A stretch of 64,000 nucleotides of DNA from Rosellinia necatrix (lineage: Eukaryota > Ascomycota > Sordariomycetes > Xylariales > Xylariaceae): NCBI GenBank assembly GCA_021209875.1, contig JAGYVD010000007.1, positions 558,001-622,000 on the forward strand, given 5' to 3'. The notes under the pieces were generated by a model. That model was given only the letters and a program-made list of their open reading frames with translations, was not told where the DNA came from and did no database searches. This document shows, piece by piece, positions 1-12,900 of this stretch. A program made the translations under genes and the position numbers. Position 1 is the stretch's first letter; each line of letters opens with the position of its first letter.

Positions 1-308
1 AAGAGGTACAAGGAGAGAAGGAAGAGGGTTTGTTGAAATTGATTGCTTGTTTTGCAGGCCGCCCGCCTTGTCCCTGAAGGGATGGATGGATGGACGGGCG
101 GTGGGCCTTATGTCTTGAATTCTGTGTAATGAAAATTCCGTGGCCGTGAAATGTATGTATGTATGTATTGGCGTGTGAATGAATGACAGATGAGTTACGG
201 GAATGAAGGACAGCTCACAATTCGCTCGGCGGCGGCGAACAGAGGGGAGGGAGGGAGGGGGGCGTGTCTTCTGCGTTGTGTGTATGTCTCACGGGGAAAA
301 GACAACGG

Positions 309-354
309 ACACATACACACATACACACATACACATACACACACACATATACAC
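309..354. repeat. CA/TA-rich microsatellite
   Basis: Imperfect ACATACAC/ACACAT repeats, seen directly. It creates spurious Cys/Val-rich open frames on the opposite strand. Confidence 0.85.
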
Positions 355-620
355 GCAGAAAAATAGAGATAGAGGCAAAATATGAGAGAGCCTCGAGTAG
401 TGTAAGCGGGAATTACATGTAAAAGCATCGCTTAAAGGGAATCGGTGTGGGAATTTAGCCTGGCCTTTTGCTTTTTCTGGTGCCGATCCGATGTTGGGAT
501 GATCTGATGGGCGTTTGGGCACAAATCCTCCTGCTACTCGCGTATTCATTCACTCACTCGCTCACACTCACGCTAATCTCGTTACCGTACTGTCTGGCCT
601 CTCCGCGTCGGCGCCGCGTT

Positions 621-682
621 ATGTATGTATGTATGTATGTATGTATGTACGTATGTATGTGCGTATGTTATGTTATGTTATG
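621..682. repeat. (ATGT)n microsatellite grading into TTATG repeats
   Basis: About ten ATGT units with one C interruption, followed by TATGT/TTATG units. Confidence 0.9.
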
Positions 683-1316
683 TGCGTTATTTCGTCTAAC
701 GGCCGCGACACATGTGTATACCCTCGGACCTGCAAGATGGCGCCCAGATGCACCCCAGGCTTTTTTTTTTTTTTTTGGTTACGTACCAGTCATTCCTTCA
801 AGAAGACTCCCCCAGTTAGTTCTAGGCCCGGCAAATCCCTCTGGCTAGGAATTGACCTTTTACGGGTATGGGCACAGGTAAACTAAACGTTGGAGCGTTT
901 TTTTTTTTCCCCAGGTCTAATTGGACGTGCCATGTGGCGGCAGTGAATCTATAGGCGCCGCCAAAAAGGGCCGGCGGCCGGGGTGGGAGAGGGGGGAGGG
1001 GGGGTTTATGTTTTTGGCCTTGAGCCGCACGTCGTTGCGGCCTTAGCGCTCCTTTTCAATCCCGCCCGTGGTTGTGTCTCGCATATCATCCGCATGAAGA
1101 CGGGTCAGTTTGGCTTAGAGAGAGAGAGAGGGGGGGTGGAGGGGAAGGGGTTTGTAATTTTTGGTTTGTTTTTTTTTTTATGCCACTCCCAAATTTCCTC
1201 TCTCGCTGGTCGAAGAGAAACTCGTCAGGGGTACAGCATGAAGATAGGCAATGCGGTGCACCCATCGGGTGAGGCGTAACGAGGACCCCCCGTATCAATA
1301 AGTAAGTGACCAACGA

Positions 1317-1372
1317 CACAACACAGCACAGCACAGCACAGCACAGCGCAGCACAGCACAGCGCAACACAGC
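1317..1372. repeat. (CACAG)n pentanucleotide repeat
   Basis: About ten tandem CACAG or CGCAG units. It gives artificial Cys/Ala-rich open frames (CCAVL type) on the minus strand. Confidence 0.9.
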
Positions 1373-4228
1373 GACCGGGGGGGTCGATGTCCCTCATAGG
1401 AGTTACGGTAGGGGCGCTGTCCCACCGAATTGATAGATTGGGGATCGGGACACAGGTAAGATTTCATTGCAGATGCAGGCCCAGCAACCCGATCAGTCAT
1501 TCTGATTTGCCGCCGGACTCCAGAGCTGAGTGAGGTAGCTTGTTCGCTGACGGCGGACGGCAGCCTCCCGCCCGCGTAGATTACATCCCTTCCCCCTCCC
1601 CTTCTCCCCTACCCTTCCCATGCCCTTCATGGGGTGAGGCTAGAAACCGTACAGCGGCAGAAAGTGATGTCAATTACCTGGGCGGTCCCCATGAGTTGTC
1701 ATGCAGCCCGCCGCCGGTTCTCGGTCGGCGTCGACGACTGAGATCACACACAATTCCCCAATGGCGTACTTCTGTTCGACGCCACCGGAAAGATTCAAAT
1801 GATCTCGCAGCAAAGGGAAAAAAAATAAAGAATATGGGGTTTTTGTTTTACGGCTGATAGGAAATAAAATAAAAAGTAACCGGATGGGATTTTCGTGTCA
1901 CCCCCTTTCCCTCCTTCCCCCTCCATCCCCCTGGATACTGTTCATGTAGATGTCGGGTATGCTTTCTACCGTCATCCGCGATGCCGAAAACAGCGTAGCG
2001 AGGGCGGCTCAGTGGGGGGGTTCCGGTAGATGTGCTTTGGATGTCGAAAAGGGGGACGCCCCGCGGAAATATGACAGCGCCGTCGTCCGTAGGCAGAGGA
2101 GCGTTTCCGCACCTCTGAGGCGGCTTGTCTTCACCGCATCGTTTTGTGCTTACCCGGCTGGAAAATGCACATGGCTGTTGGGATCAGGGCTTACCTATTT
2201 TTTTTTCCCAAAACCTCCCTTAGCACTATCCACCTACCGACGCCGTTAAATCCTCGGTCTCAGATCAATCTTTCGTTGCGGAATTGGTAGAGCACACAAC
2301 TCTTTTCCGATCGCGTGGTTGAAACATCTGGCGTACACGAGACATGGAATGCCTTACCTAAGAAATAGGGTATATGCCGGCCCATGCGGCCCTGTAACGT
2401 GAGCGCCGCTCGCTGAAAGGGCACAGCATCAAGGTCGCAGAGTGAGACGAGGTACCAGGCCGTCCGTGTCCATTTCAAGATAGATATCTACGTCCGTACG
2501 GACAACCAAACATGCGTGTGTCAATGACTGGGCGATCATCGCGAGGGTTAAAAGGTAAGGTAGGTAGATAGAAGCGTAGGACCGGGAGAAGCAAAAACAA
2601 CAAAACAAAAAAAACCAAAAAAAAAAACCAAAAAGAAATAGGGGGAGGGAGGGGGTCGTCTCGGCTCCACGACCCTCTCGCCTTGCTTCCTCTCCCTCCC
2701 TCCCCCATTCTCCCTACCTAATCTACCTACCTATTTAGTCTACCACCCGAACCGTTTCCCCCCAACCGGTCTGTCGCGTCAGGGCCGGCTGGCTGGCTGG
2801 CGTCTATCTTTAATAAATGAAATATATGTCTTCTCCCCCTCCGTATGCCCTCCCCCTCCCCCCCCCGGGTGCGCCTGCGTCGTGCCCCGTGTGTGTGAGT
2901 GTGTGCGTCTGTGTACCGCGAAACCGGCTTCGGGCAATAATGTATAATATAACATTCAAGTCGTCGAAAAAAAAAAAAAAACTGACAGCTCATGTCGTAT
3001 AGCATATGTGCTCCGCGCCCAAAGAAGCACGCCCTCCCGCCGCCGCCAACGCCGCCTGGTGCTGTGTAACTTTTTTTTCCCGCACCCCGTGCTAAAGGAA
3101 AAAAAAAAAAAAACTGCTCCCTATCTAACAATTTATTAAATGTTCTAATAGTGATGGGTGCCCGCTAAAAAAACACTCCTCCCTCCTCTAGGTGAGTGGT
3201 ACCCTAACTAGACTGACCGAACATCACCTGTAGATCGATCGGGGGTGCTGAAGTGCAACGTACCCCTCTTTTATTAGGGGATCCTTTTTTTTTTTTGGTT
3301 TTGTTTGTAACGTAGATTGACTCGTGCCAGGTGCGTGGGTGCTTTCATGATCACCATGATGCGTTGCCAATCTTGGCGCTGGGCTGGTAAAATCGTGGTC
3401 GAGATACGGAGCTGTCCGAGCTACGAAGGAGGGAATGATGTAACAACGATAAGGGCAAAGCTTAAGTTCTTGCAGACCGAATTCGATATCGGCGGGGGAA
3501 ACGTACAGAGCGTGGGGAGGGGAGTCGTATCACGCGTTAATACATTCACCGAGCAACCAATATTGAATACTTGAAATGATAGTATAGTATTGTATCTAGG
3601 GCGTAGATGGGTTGCCTGCGTAAGCGACATGTAGATGCATTTAGAATACAAATCTGAACATTGAGTTCCGCCCACGCTCCTTGACGAGAAACGCCCGCCA
3701 TCTATGCTATGCAGTCATCTGTCAACCTCGCAACCTCATGCATGCATTGGGAGCGCAGAAGTAGCTTGACTGCCCGCAACTCTTCACAGTACCCCCCCTC
3801 CCCACTCCCTCGGCTGGAAAATGGCAGCCCTTACACTATCTCGCCCCCGACCTGATGCGTATCTGTAACGCGGTGGATGACCAAAAAAAAAAAAACTCCA
3901 CAGAAAACCGAGCGCCTACCGATGCTATGACCCAATGTGCCCAATTCCTTTTGCCCATGAGGGTATATACAATGAGAGCCGTGAATATCAAAATGAAAAA
4001 CGAGAGTCCTTCGGGGTGTGAGGCGTGCCCGTATAGATTTATATATATATAGATCTTTAGTGGGAAGAGGATCCTCTTAATCCATGCCGAGGGCCGAAAC
4101 ATTTAGGTCAAGGGTCGTGGTAGCGATGGTCGTAGCGATACTACCCCTCCCTCGATTAAAATCGAATCGCCTCGGTGGAAGGATCGTGAGGGTAGTGGGG
4201 AGCCCTGTTTTATCGACTCGACCGGCGA

Positions 4229-5546
4229 TTATGGCCTGTCCTCCACTGCCTTTGGACGGATAGATCGCTGTTCCATTTGTCGCTTGCGTTCGAGTTTGGC
4301 GTAGTGCAGACCACATGCATTGCACAAGGTCCTTGCGCCGTCCGGCCCTCGTCTCCATTCGGGTGTGTCTATGCGATTGCAGCTGTGGCAACGTCCGGGT
4401 GGTGCTGCGCGCTGGACAAGGATTGTTAGTAGCCGCCACCTTCCATTTCCATGACTGAGGAAAATAGAGCGCTTACCCCTCGTCTCTTTTTGACTTCTCC
4501 CAGGCTATATGGTGACGGTTTGACATTGTCACCGTACATGCTGATGTCATCGTCACCCTCGTAGCTTGGACCGCTGTTCCGACTGCTGTCCCGGGCTTTC
4601 TCCGCTAGGCTATGCTGCACCATATCGCGGACGTTCTCTAATTGGCTTTTGAGCCACATCGTTATGTCGATAAGCTCACTGACTTCCTTTTCGGGCGGAA
4701 GTCGCTCGGAAATAGGCTGGCCCCCGTGTTGCTCCGACGATATCTTCAAGTACGCCTCGGCAAAATTCCGGATGGTATTAGCATTCCAAGCAATCTGTCA
4801 AACCCGTTAGCAACAAAGGAGGAAAAAGTGTCGAAGGCTTTGGTATGACGAACTTTGTTGAGGCAATCCGCATAACCCCAAGCTTCGAAATGTCGGTTCA
4901 GAGCCGCGTCATATCGGGGTCGATGCATTCCGTATTCCTCATCTGCGCGTGGTGGCGGTGGTCGATGTGCATCGTATGGTGGAAGGGGGTTGTGGTGTCG
5001 GCTCGGGGTCGGAGCTGCGGAGAGAGGCAGCTGCCCCGGGGGGTATGGTATAGGAGGCGGAGGCTGTGAGCTTAGGTGGCTGCTGCTTGGAGCCGGTTCC
5101 GGCGCCTTGGACATTTCGCTGTGGTCCGGGTAGGAGTACGAGGATGGAGGTCCGGGACCTTGAGATGGACCGGGATCATGGCGAGGATACGTGAAATACT
5201 TCTCTTCGTGCCTTGGCAGCGGTCGCGGCTCTGGAATAGGCTCGGGTCGCTGCTGTGGCGGCGGGCCTGCTGATACGAATGGGGGAGGAAGGCTCTGAGA
5301 GCCGCCCAGCGTGGTCGGCGTGGTGGGTGCGTAGTGACTCGGCTTGGTGGCCGAGAACACTTCCGAGATGGACGGAAGCGACTGACGCGAGCCGCTATCG
5401 GCTTCGTTGGACACCCTTTTACCATCGCCCAGTGGAATCATGCTACTTGCCGGCGGAGGAGGCTGCGGTTGATGGTAAGGGGATGAGAATGGTTGGCTGT
5501 GGGGGTGATATGCCGTAGCCGGGTTGAGTAACGTAGCCGCGGCCAT
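4229..5546 (-). CDS. nsdD: NsdD/SUB-1-type GATA zinc-finger transcription factor
   Basis: Regulator of sexual development and conidiation in filamentous ascomycetes; binds GATA sites in the nucleus. Exons on the minus strand are 5546-4854, 4794-4477 and 4411-4229 (introns 59 and 65 nt, both with CTAAC branch points), giving 397 aa. The N-terminal half is Pro/Ser/Gln-rich and disordered. It is followed by the family's conserved block beginning [13 protein letters not shown], running across intron 1 into NFAEAY and [13 protein letters not shown]. The C-terminal GATA finger has Cys345, Cys348, Cys367 and Cys370 (CX2CX18CX2C) with the [10 protein letters not shown] and [11 protein letters not shown] motifs, then a short basic tail. 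Removing intron 2 is what brings the finger into frame. The first-intron donor is a non-ideal GTTCGT, but conservation on both sides supports it. The start ATG has a strong CAACCATGG context. It is shorter than Aspergillus NsdD (about 460 aa), mostly in the disordered part. Confidence 0.9.
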
Positions 5547-5722
5547 GGTTGGCGGTGGTGGCTCACGAAAATGTCTGGTGCGTGCTGTGAGGTGGCCGTG
5601 GGTGTATGGTTCAGATCTCGTGGTGGAGGTAAAAGCACTATGTGAGAGGTAAACAAGGGAGGGTTAGCCCAGGTGCCCGAGAACAGGTTGAAGAAGGGAC
5701 GGCGTCTCGCCTCCCGAGCCAT
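5438..5722 (-). promoter_or_regulatory. Upstream ORF overlapping the nsdD start codon
   Basis: An ATG 176 nt upstream of the nsdD start opens a 94-codon frame beginning MAREARRRPFF. It runs through the nsdD ATG in another frame and stops about 108 nt inside the gene. If this leader is transcribed unspliced, ribosomes using this ATG would bypass the nsdD start. Long leaders and complex transcription starts are known for nsdD genes; whether this uORF acts is inference, and a leader intron could remove it. Confidence 0.4.
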
Positions 5723-7342
5723 GACAGCTTTGGACGATCGAGGGCACCAACCTTTGCCTAGCGCCAGATTCACCCGCTTCCATAGCGCGACTGCAACCAG
5801 TAAATAGCGATGCCGGAAGAACCCCCCAGCCAGTGTAAGCTTAGCAGGACTGATGCATCTGACTCGACCACCACTAGGAGAGCTGTTGGGGTGGATGGTT
5901 GTTCGTCCACAAACACGTCACGACTAGTTGTCCAGAGAGGCTCGGCTCCACGCCCTGTTGGATCGGTAGAGGCGTCACGACGGTCGCCGGGATGGTTACG
6001 TCTAGGTTTCTATAGAGGTGTCTGAGATGGGAGAGTTTCGCGAAGGGCTTCGCTTCTTCGATTGACGTACGGCCTAGAAGCCGGCGAGAGTCAACAGCGG
6101 ATGCAACGGTGGTGGCGTCAAGATGGCGAAACAGCTTCTCTTGTACTCTTTTTCCCTAAGGACCCAGTTTGATTAGACCAGGTTCAGCCAGATACAAGGC
6201 TGGGGAACGGGGGGCTTATTAGTCTACGGGAGGGGGTTGCAATAGGATACCGAGAGGAGGGGAGCTAGGCTCCTTTGTATCTCGCCTTCTTTTTTTTTTC
6301 TTTTTCCTTTTCCCTCTCCTGCACCATGTCCACACTACGTAGATTTGGGCGGTCGACACTAGTACGGTCTAGTACGTGCACAGGCGGAAAGCCACTTCGA
6401 GTGATCAATCACCTCGAGAAGGAAAGGCTGGTCTGCGATCTCACCTTATTCGGACGAAACGGGTGGGCCTGAGATGCGATCGAAACCCGAACCGTGTTTC
6501 TCCCTTTGAGCTTGGACGGCTCAGATAGATAGCCACGCTTAGTCTCGTAGATTGCGTGTCCGGCTCACACGATCAAGCGGGCACCATGTCTCGCAACGAC
6601 AGACTGAGGCCGGATGGCGTGGAATGATGACGAGTCTCGGGGGTAATATCTCGATTCCAGTAGGGCTGAGTCGCTCTGTGTCCACCTCAAGTCTCGTGAG
6701 ACTTTCTCCTCGGCCTTGTCTCAAAGGAGGTTTCTCGAATGTGCTGTTGGGAATGGTCTTGCCGGTGTTTTTGAGTGTGCCTCTGGGTGTCTGTCTGTCT
6801 TATTGATTGCAATACAAGGAAGTGAGCATGAAAGGTGACGAATACGATAGAAAACCGCCGGATGAGCCCAAACGAGGAAAATGAAAAAAACAGCTATTAC
6901 GATCGTATGCGTGTAGAAAATGAGTAGGAAAAATTATAGAATAAAAAAAAAAAGGTCGTCGAGAAGATGCGATGTGACGACGAGCGGATGCTATGGTATG
7001 TGATGTGTGCGATTGCACTGCTTATTGTAGTTACATACTGTGGCAGATATGCCTACTCTCCTAAAAGAGCCCTGTGCCCTCCCATCTATGCATGTAGCGA
7101 TGTATTCTAGCACGAGCTTGGTGAAAAAAAGGACCTTATAATCCATACCCCTGTCAAGCCCCGCCCTGTAGGCCAAATGCGCGTGGTCCGCAGCTATACC
7201 TGGCTCGGCCTTAGCGCAGAATAAGCTGTCTCGTGGTGTTGGTGGGGGTTTAAACGGGGATCAGGCCAGGAGGGAAACGACCGGGACAGGGGCTGTTGGC
7301 CCAGAGCACCCATGGATATGTGAACCCAAAGATGCGTTAGCG

Positions 7343-7376
7343 TAGTAGTGTAATACCACCGTAGGGTACACTACTA
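7343..7376. repeat. Perfect 10-bp inverted repeat
   Basis: TAGTAGTGTA and its exact complement TACACTACTA are separated by 14 nt. The arms contain the heptamer that recurs through the deserts. Confidence 0.8.
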
Positions 7377-8063
7377 CTAGTACCTACATGGTACCGAGGA
7401 GGGAGGTGTCTACATAAATGGCTGGATATCTGCCCTTACGTAGGTAACTCTGCGCTAGTGTATCTAGGGCAGGTACATACGTATATGCACTATGTACCGC
7501 CCTAATGTAGGTACACTGCTAAGTAACATCATGATGCTGGCATACTGTAGGTACTTGCGCTGCCACAGTACCAGCGGCAGTGTGATGGCGCCGCTCACCA
7601 CTTGTTTGGCGTACGTAGGATAGTGTAAAGCAATGCCGGAGATTTCCTAGGAAATACACATAACAGCCGAATGGGGGCGTTCAGTGTAACAATCGCCGGT
7701 AACATTACCCCAACACATCTCAGTCGCCACGGCGGCACTGGGGAAAATGGAGAGGAGCCAGCAACCACAAAAGCGCAGCTACAGTCCGCGTAGGTAGGCA
7801 CTATCATTGCGGCCGAGGCTGTACCTAACTATAACTACAGCATGTAGGCGGTGGTTAGTGGCTCTAGAGGATCTTGCCGAGATTTTCGTCACATTATCGT
7901 GCAACATCCTCATCGTTGCGAGAGCAGTCTTCCCACCCTCATACTACTACGTATGTAATTGGAAACGACCTCGACAACCACTAGCGAGATGCTGACGCTT
8001 TGCTACTTACTAGACGTGTTAGTATGCATAAGGGCCGCGCTATGTACTACGCGCTGTACGCTA

Positions 8064-8090
8064 CGCTGTAATAGCTGTAATAGCTGTAAT
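8064..8090. repeat. 9-bp tandem repeat, three copies
   Basis: Three head-to-tail copies of AGCTGTAAT (the first partial), seen directly. Confidence 0.8.
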
Positions 8091-9888
8091 TCGCTTCAAG
8101 CGGCTGAACCAAAGATCAGGAGAAGACTGAGTCCCTTGCTTTACTTGTTAACGCTTCACTTCATGAAACGTTTGGATACTCGTTATGATCCTGTAATATG
8201 TTATTGGGAACATGATCTGCCGAATAAAATATAAGCATCTACCATGGTAACCCGACACCCTTCCCGAACGCTGATCGGGAATAGCGGGATATAACATCTA
8301 ACTCGGCAAGTGACGACCTCGTCGTACGGTTGAGATATTGTGTCAAAGTGTCATGTTGAGGTCATCAAAGTGTACTGTGCGGCATCATCTGCTGTAGGAG
8401 CTACCACTAATAAACAATAGGATAAGTAACAATTGGACTTTACACTTGTTGACGATCCCGGTAACGCTAGTCTATGAGATCTCTGAGCGTATCTAGTGTA
8501 AGGTAGCGCGATGTATCTTATTGCCTTTGTTACTTATTACCTATGTGGAGGGATCCAGTCCTCGATGTGTTACGTGATGGCACTACAAGTAGTAGTATGC
8601 AGCAGATACTACGGTACACCATTATATACCATAGTATAAGTACACTTAATTATATATATAATATTGCGATGTAGTAGCTAAATGATACCTTGTCCGATCG
8701 AAAGGCGTAGTAGTTTTGACTACTGTTGTTGTAGCCGATCTACACAAGATGTACAAGTACTTCTTCGAATACCACTACGTGCATAACTCCCTCTAACTTC
8801 GGCGATATCTAGCTACAATACATGTTTTTATCATATGGCCCTCAACCGACAAATGCCAGAAGTGTTCGTCGAGTAAAATCCTGATGAATCTTGAATACAT
8901 GCATGCACAGCGTATTGCTTATGATACGCAGAACCGACCTTTACCGGTTTTCGGGCGTGATATACCGAGCTGCGGGTGAAGAATCTGCCGGGCTTTATGG
9001 GTCGTAAACCAGGTTCAGCAGTGGTCATCCGCGGACTACCTGCCAAGTACCTGACACTACCAATCAGCGTGATTCTCAATTCGAGTACGACCGCATTACA
9101 TTGTATTGTAACTACCTATGTTATGTAGGTATCGAGAAAGGAGGCTCTCATCCACCATTTTTTTTTTCAGACTTACACACACATACACTCATGCATATAT
9201 ATATATTTGCTTTAAACATATTAGGGGTCAGATTTGTTTTGCCTATCGCTACTTTATTTATAATGAACGTCCTTAGTTAAAATCTGTATGCCTAGCATGT
9301 AATTACAGGGTACAGTGTGCTGTGTGTCTTTGAGAGCCTAAATTACGGATACATCATCTGCTGGTGACCTGTAACAACACGATAAGCCGTTGTCACCAGC
9401 CCCCACTACCTCTCAGCCTATCAACCCAAATACGCTACTACATAACGTAGTAGTCATATGTATAACTATGACTAGTGCTAGTACAGCGGTCATCCCAGCG
9501 TGACTATTGGGTGTAGGCATTAGTTATAGGAGCGGGATAACCCGTCATAATCAGGAGGAGCGCGAGGCCGAGAAAAGCACGTGTATCCAGATAGAAAACA
9601 TGAGCTGAGACTTGATACCTGAGACTTGGGACTTGGGACATGAGACTTGAGAGGTCAGAGGCGACGAGGCAGGACGATGGGATGTTGTGACCTGATCAAC
9701 CGCCAACTCTGAATAGCTGACTAACCCCCCTAGGCAATTTGCTCTCTCATATCGTACGGTTGTACCTGCAAGGTAGCTGTGGTACAACGACTGCCACGCG
9801 CAGGCGAGTCGGATGCTGGGATAGCGCTGGGAGTAGTACAGTAGGTGAGGTACATACATCCATACAGACCTACATACCCTGCCTACTT

Positions 9889-9980
9889 ACATACTTACAT
9901 ACATATATAGTACATATACACATATACACATATAGTGCATATACACATATAGTACATATACACATATACACACATACATC
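9889..9980. repeat. ACAT/ATAC-rich compound microsatellite
   Basis: Tandem TACATA, CACATA and TATAGTACATA units over about 90 bp. Confidence 0.9.
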
Positions 9981-12900
9981 TACTGTATATTATACCGGGT
10001 CTCCATCGCCAATGCTTTTTAGAGGGGCGCCCCAGGGTTGGTGACATGTCGGTGGGCTCGTCAAAACTTGCCCATTCTCAGTCTTGGTTCTGTTGCTTGG
10101 ATGGAGGTAAAACACTCACGCGAATACTTAACCTGTCGGCACGTCGCATCTTGCATATCGCATCTCGGCCGCTTGGTACAACTATACACTACACTACCCC
10201 GAGCGCGCCATCTTCGCGCGCCGGCAGGTCGGGCAGGCGATGGGCAGACGATGGGGGAGAGCGAGAACTCTGCCATTGCGCTAGACCGCCTCAAATGTGA
10301 GCTGCCCGGCCTATCAGGACGTCAGGAGCCCGTCATCACACGCTTCGACGCTACGCAATACATCACGGCAGTACGTACTGTACCGTGTTCCATGACCTTG
10401 GTCGAGGAGCCGGTTCGCTTGGCGTCGGGTTGGCCGACATCACTAGATCGGGAGCGATCAAACTGCCAGGCGGGTGGGGCCATGTACAGTACATGGTACA
10501 CCCACCACAGCGAGCGCTGCACACTATGGCGAATGCGTATCTAGCGCGTTCTGGATGGGGGTGGGCGCACCCCTTCAGAACGCCTGGCTCTAACCCGTTT
10601 CATTCCGTGTATACAGTACGAGCGATCGCCCTCGACGTATCGAGCTAACCACAGTACTAGCGTATCTACACTACACTAAGCCGTCCCAGATCTTGCATGA
10701 CCCCGACCGACCCTCCCGCTTACCGGGGTTCATCTTCCCACTCCACCCTGACAGAGCCTGGGCAATCCGAACCGGTCAAGTGGACGTGGGCGGTTCGGGG
10801 CTCATCTCGTTTCCATCGAAAAGCGACCTTGCATCTCCTCTCGGCTTGCCTGTCCTGTCGTTTGAGTTGCAACGCCAATCAGATCTCGTCACGCCAATCG
10901 AGAGTGGCTTGCTCGCCAGCCATGGGAAGGACCCCGAGATCTCACCCCCAGCTTTTCCATCTTCGTTATAGCCCTCCATTCTTGCCAATGAGGAAAACAA
11001 GATGGCACACTAACTCAGGGCTTCCAAACCCATCCGTAACGCCACGCGTCCCTGGTGCGTCGTCGCGAGGACGAATAGAGTATACGGCGGCTCGTGTTGA
11101 CTATGTTTGGCAGCCGGGGTAGAGTACCGGTGGCGGCGGTTGGGAAGGGCCTGTCTCCCCGGGGCTGGTGGCCAACGACGAATGCCGTGTGTGTTCGCTA
11201 AGGTGCAACGCGACGAGCTTCTCTCGCTATCGTGGGATGATGCGGGTTCGCACCGATGCCACTAAAGCCGGAGGCGGTCCGCTGCTCGGCTCTCTGGACG
11301 GGAACGGCATTGGTATGTCTGCCTAGTCTGTTCCTTGACAAGCGCTGATGATGCCGATGACGACGTAACAGAACCTCGTTCCGCCTCCCCTCCCCAACGT
11401 ACATGGCGGTGTGCCTAATGTCCCTTCTCCCTGAGTGCTGGGTTGGGCAAGGAAACCCGGCGCTTGGCATTCTGCATATGTAATACTTCGCTGTGACGTC
11501 GACGGATCAGGGCCAGCCAGCCAGCCTTTTGTAGTGTAAGAAGATCCTGGCTGGTTTGTATCAAGACGGATCGCTTCCGCTCCTGGTCATATCGCTCCCG
11601 TTCGTTACCAGGAATTCGCAATCTGCCACATTTGTTTCCCAAGAGCCTTCTTATCGGCGGTATCGAAAGATTCACGTGCAGTGGTGCGATATGATCTCTC
11701 CGGCATGCACAATGCTGGGTCGGAACAGTCGCCGGAACAGGTCCCCTCACGCTAGCATGCATGTTCACGATTCCCCAAATCGATTTAGGAAATGGGCTAA
11801 CCAACCCCCTTCCCAGGGCTGAATAGGTCCAATCAATAGTCTCGTGCGCACGCCTCTTGGATGCCATGAAAGACGATCTTGCCTCTCTCCGGAATCAAAC
11901 GCTTATTCTGCTACGCAGCTTCGGGTTAAATGCTTACCATATGCACAGGAACGGAAATGCTGATAGATAGAGGTGAGCAGTGATACACCATCTATGTGCC
12001 TGGGTAGATAGTGTACCATGGTATATTGGCACACGACATGCGCAATAACAGGGCGCGCAATTTCTCCGGGCTCCTTGTCCACGGCCGGGGTCGCACCTTC
12101 GCCTACCACTTATCGACTCTCTCTACCTGTTATACCTATATATGGTGTTGTGATACTGTGGGGTGCCACGTTGTAGAACCGAGACATTGTGTAGAAAGGT
12201 TTGGAGAGATGATAGCCAGGGCTCCTCCTGCCAGGGTCGAGCTGAATAACCGAATCCTCGTACCAGAGAAACATTCGGGTGAAGCATCAGCCCTTCTCTC
12301 TCTCTCGAACACACACCGATAGCTGACCGACGGGAAGACTCAACCAGAGAGACTGTCTAGACCCGCTAGACTCACTATCGATCCTGTCATGGCCGTCACG
12401 GGGTACGCGACGGTATGATGCCAGCTTCGGAGCCGGCTAGCCAGCCCCATAGCACAACGTGTGATGGGGATCCAAGACCTATCTATCCAAGGGCTTGCAC
12501 AATCTGTCCGTGTCCGTCGTGAATCTTTGTGACCATTCGGCAGATCCAGTCATCCCGAGATCGGGAGCTAAATGTCCCCATTCGTTTCCAGCGCCGATGG
12601 CATGCCGTTCCAAGCCAGGATCGTGTCACACGTCAGCGTCGCGCTCGGATATCAGATCAATCGCCGACATACGAACCCTACCACTCCCCTACCCAAGTGT
12701 TGAACTATGTACCCTATTGGTACAGTAACACATCGCATCGCATCGCGACGCATCGTATGCTATCCATGCCACTTCGCGTGGGTAGCTGGTTGATTGATCT
12801 AAAAATACTGTTTCGTCTGCACCGCTTTGGTGGGATTTAACGACACAAACGCCTTACGATATTACATCCGCCGCATCATACGTATAGCGTTTACTCATCG

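Larger units (their letters stand above)
1..4228. other. Gene-free, low-complexity stretch downstream of nsdD
   Basis: I see no credible gene on either strand. Open frames are short, lack family signatures and are made of simple sequence: ATGT and CA repeats, G-runs, poly-T and poly-A tracts. The last few hundred bases before nsdD presumably hold its 3' untranslated region. One degenerate tRNA-like stretch near 2275-2345 was considered and rejected. Confidence 0.6.

Noticed and set aside
309..354. Possible CRISPR-like or telomere-like array
   Set aside because: Units are simple dinucleotide or tetranucleotide sequence without spacers; telomeric TTAGGG repeats were not found in the window.
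2270..2350. tRNA-like stretch containing GGAATTGGTAGAGCAC and CTCTTTTCC
   Set aside because: It resembles the D-arm and anticodon region of a tRNA-Lys. The D-stem, anticodon stem and T-loop (GGTTGAAAC instead of GGTTCGAAT) do not pair or match, so at best it is a decayed tRNA-derived fragment.
10038..10544. 168-codon plus-strand frame in the desert
   Set aside because: No domain, no hydrophobic pattern, no flanking exons, and overlapping frames of similar length on both strands as expected by chance.
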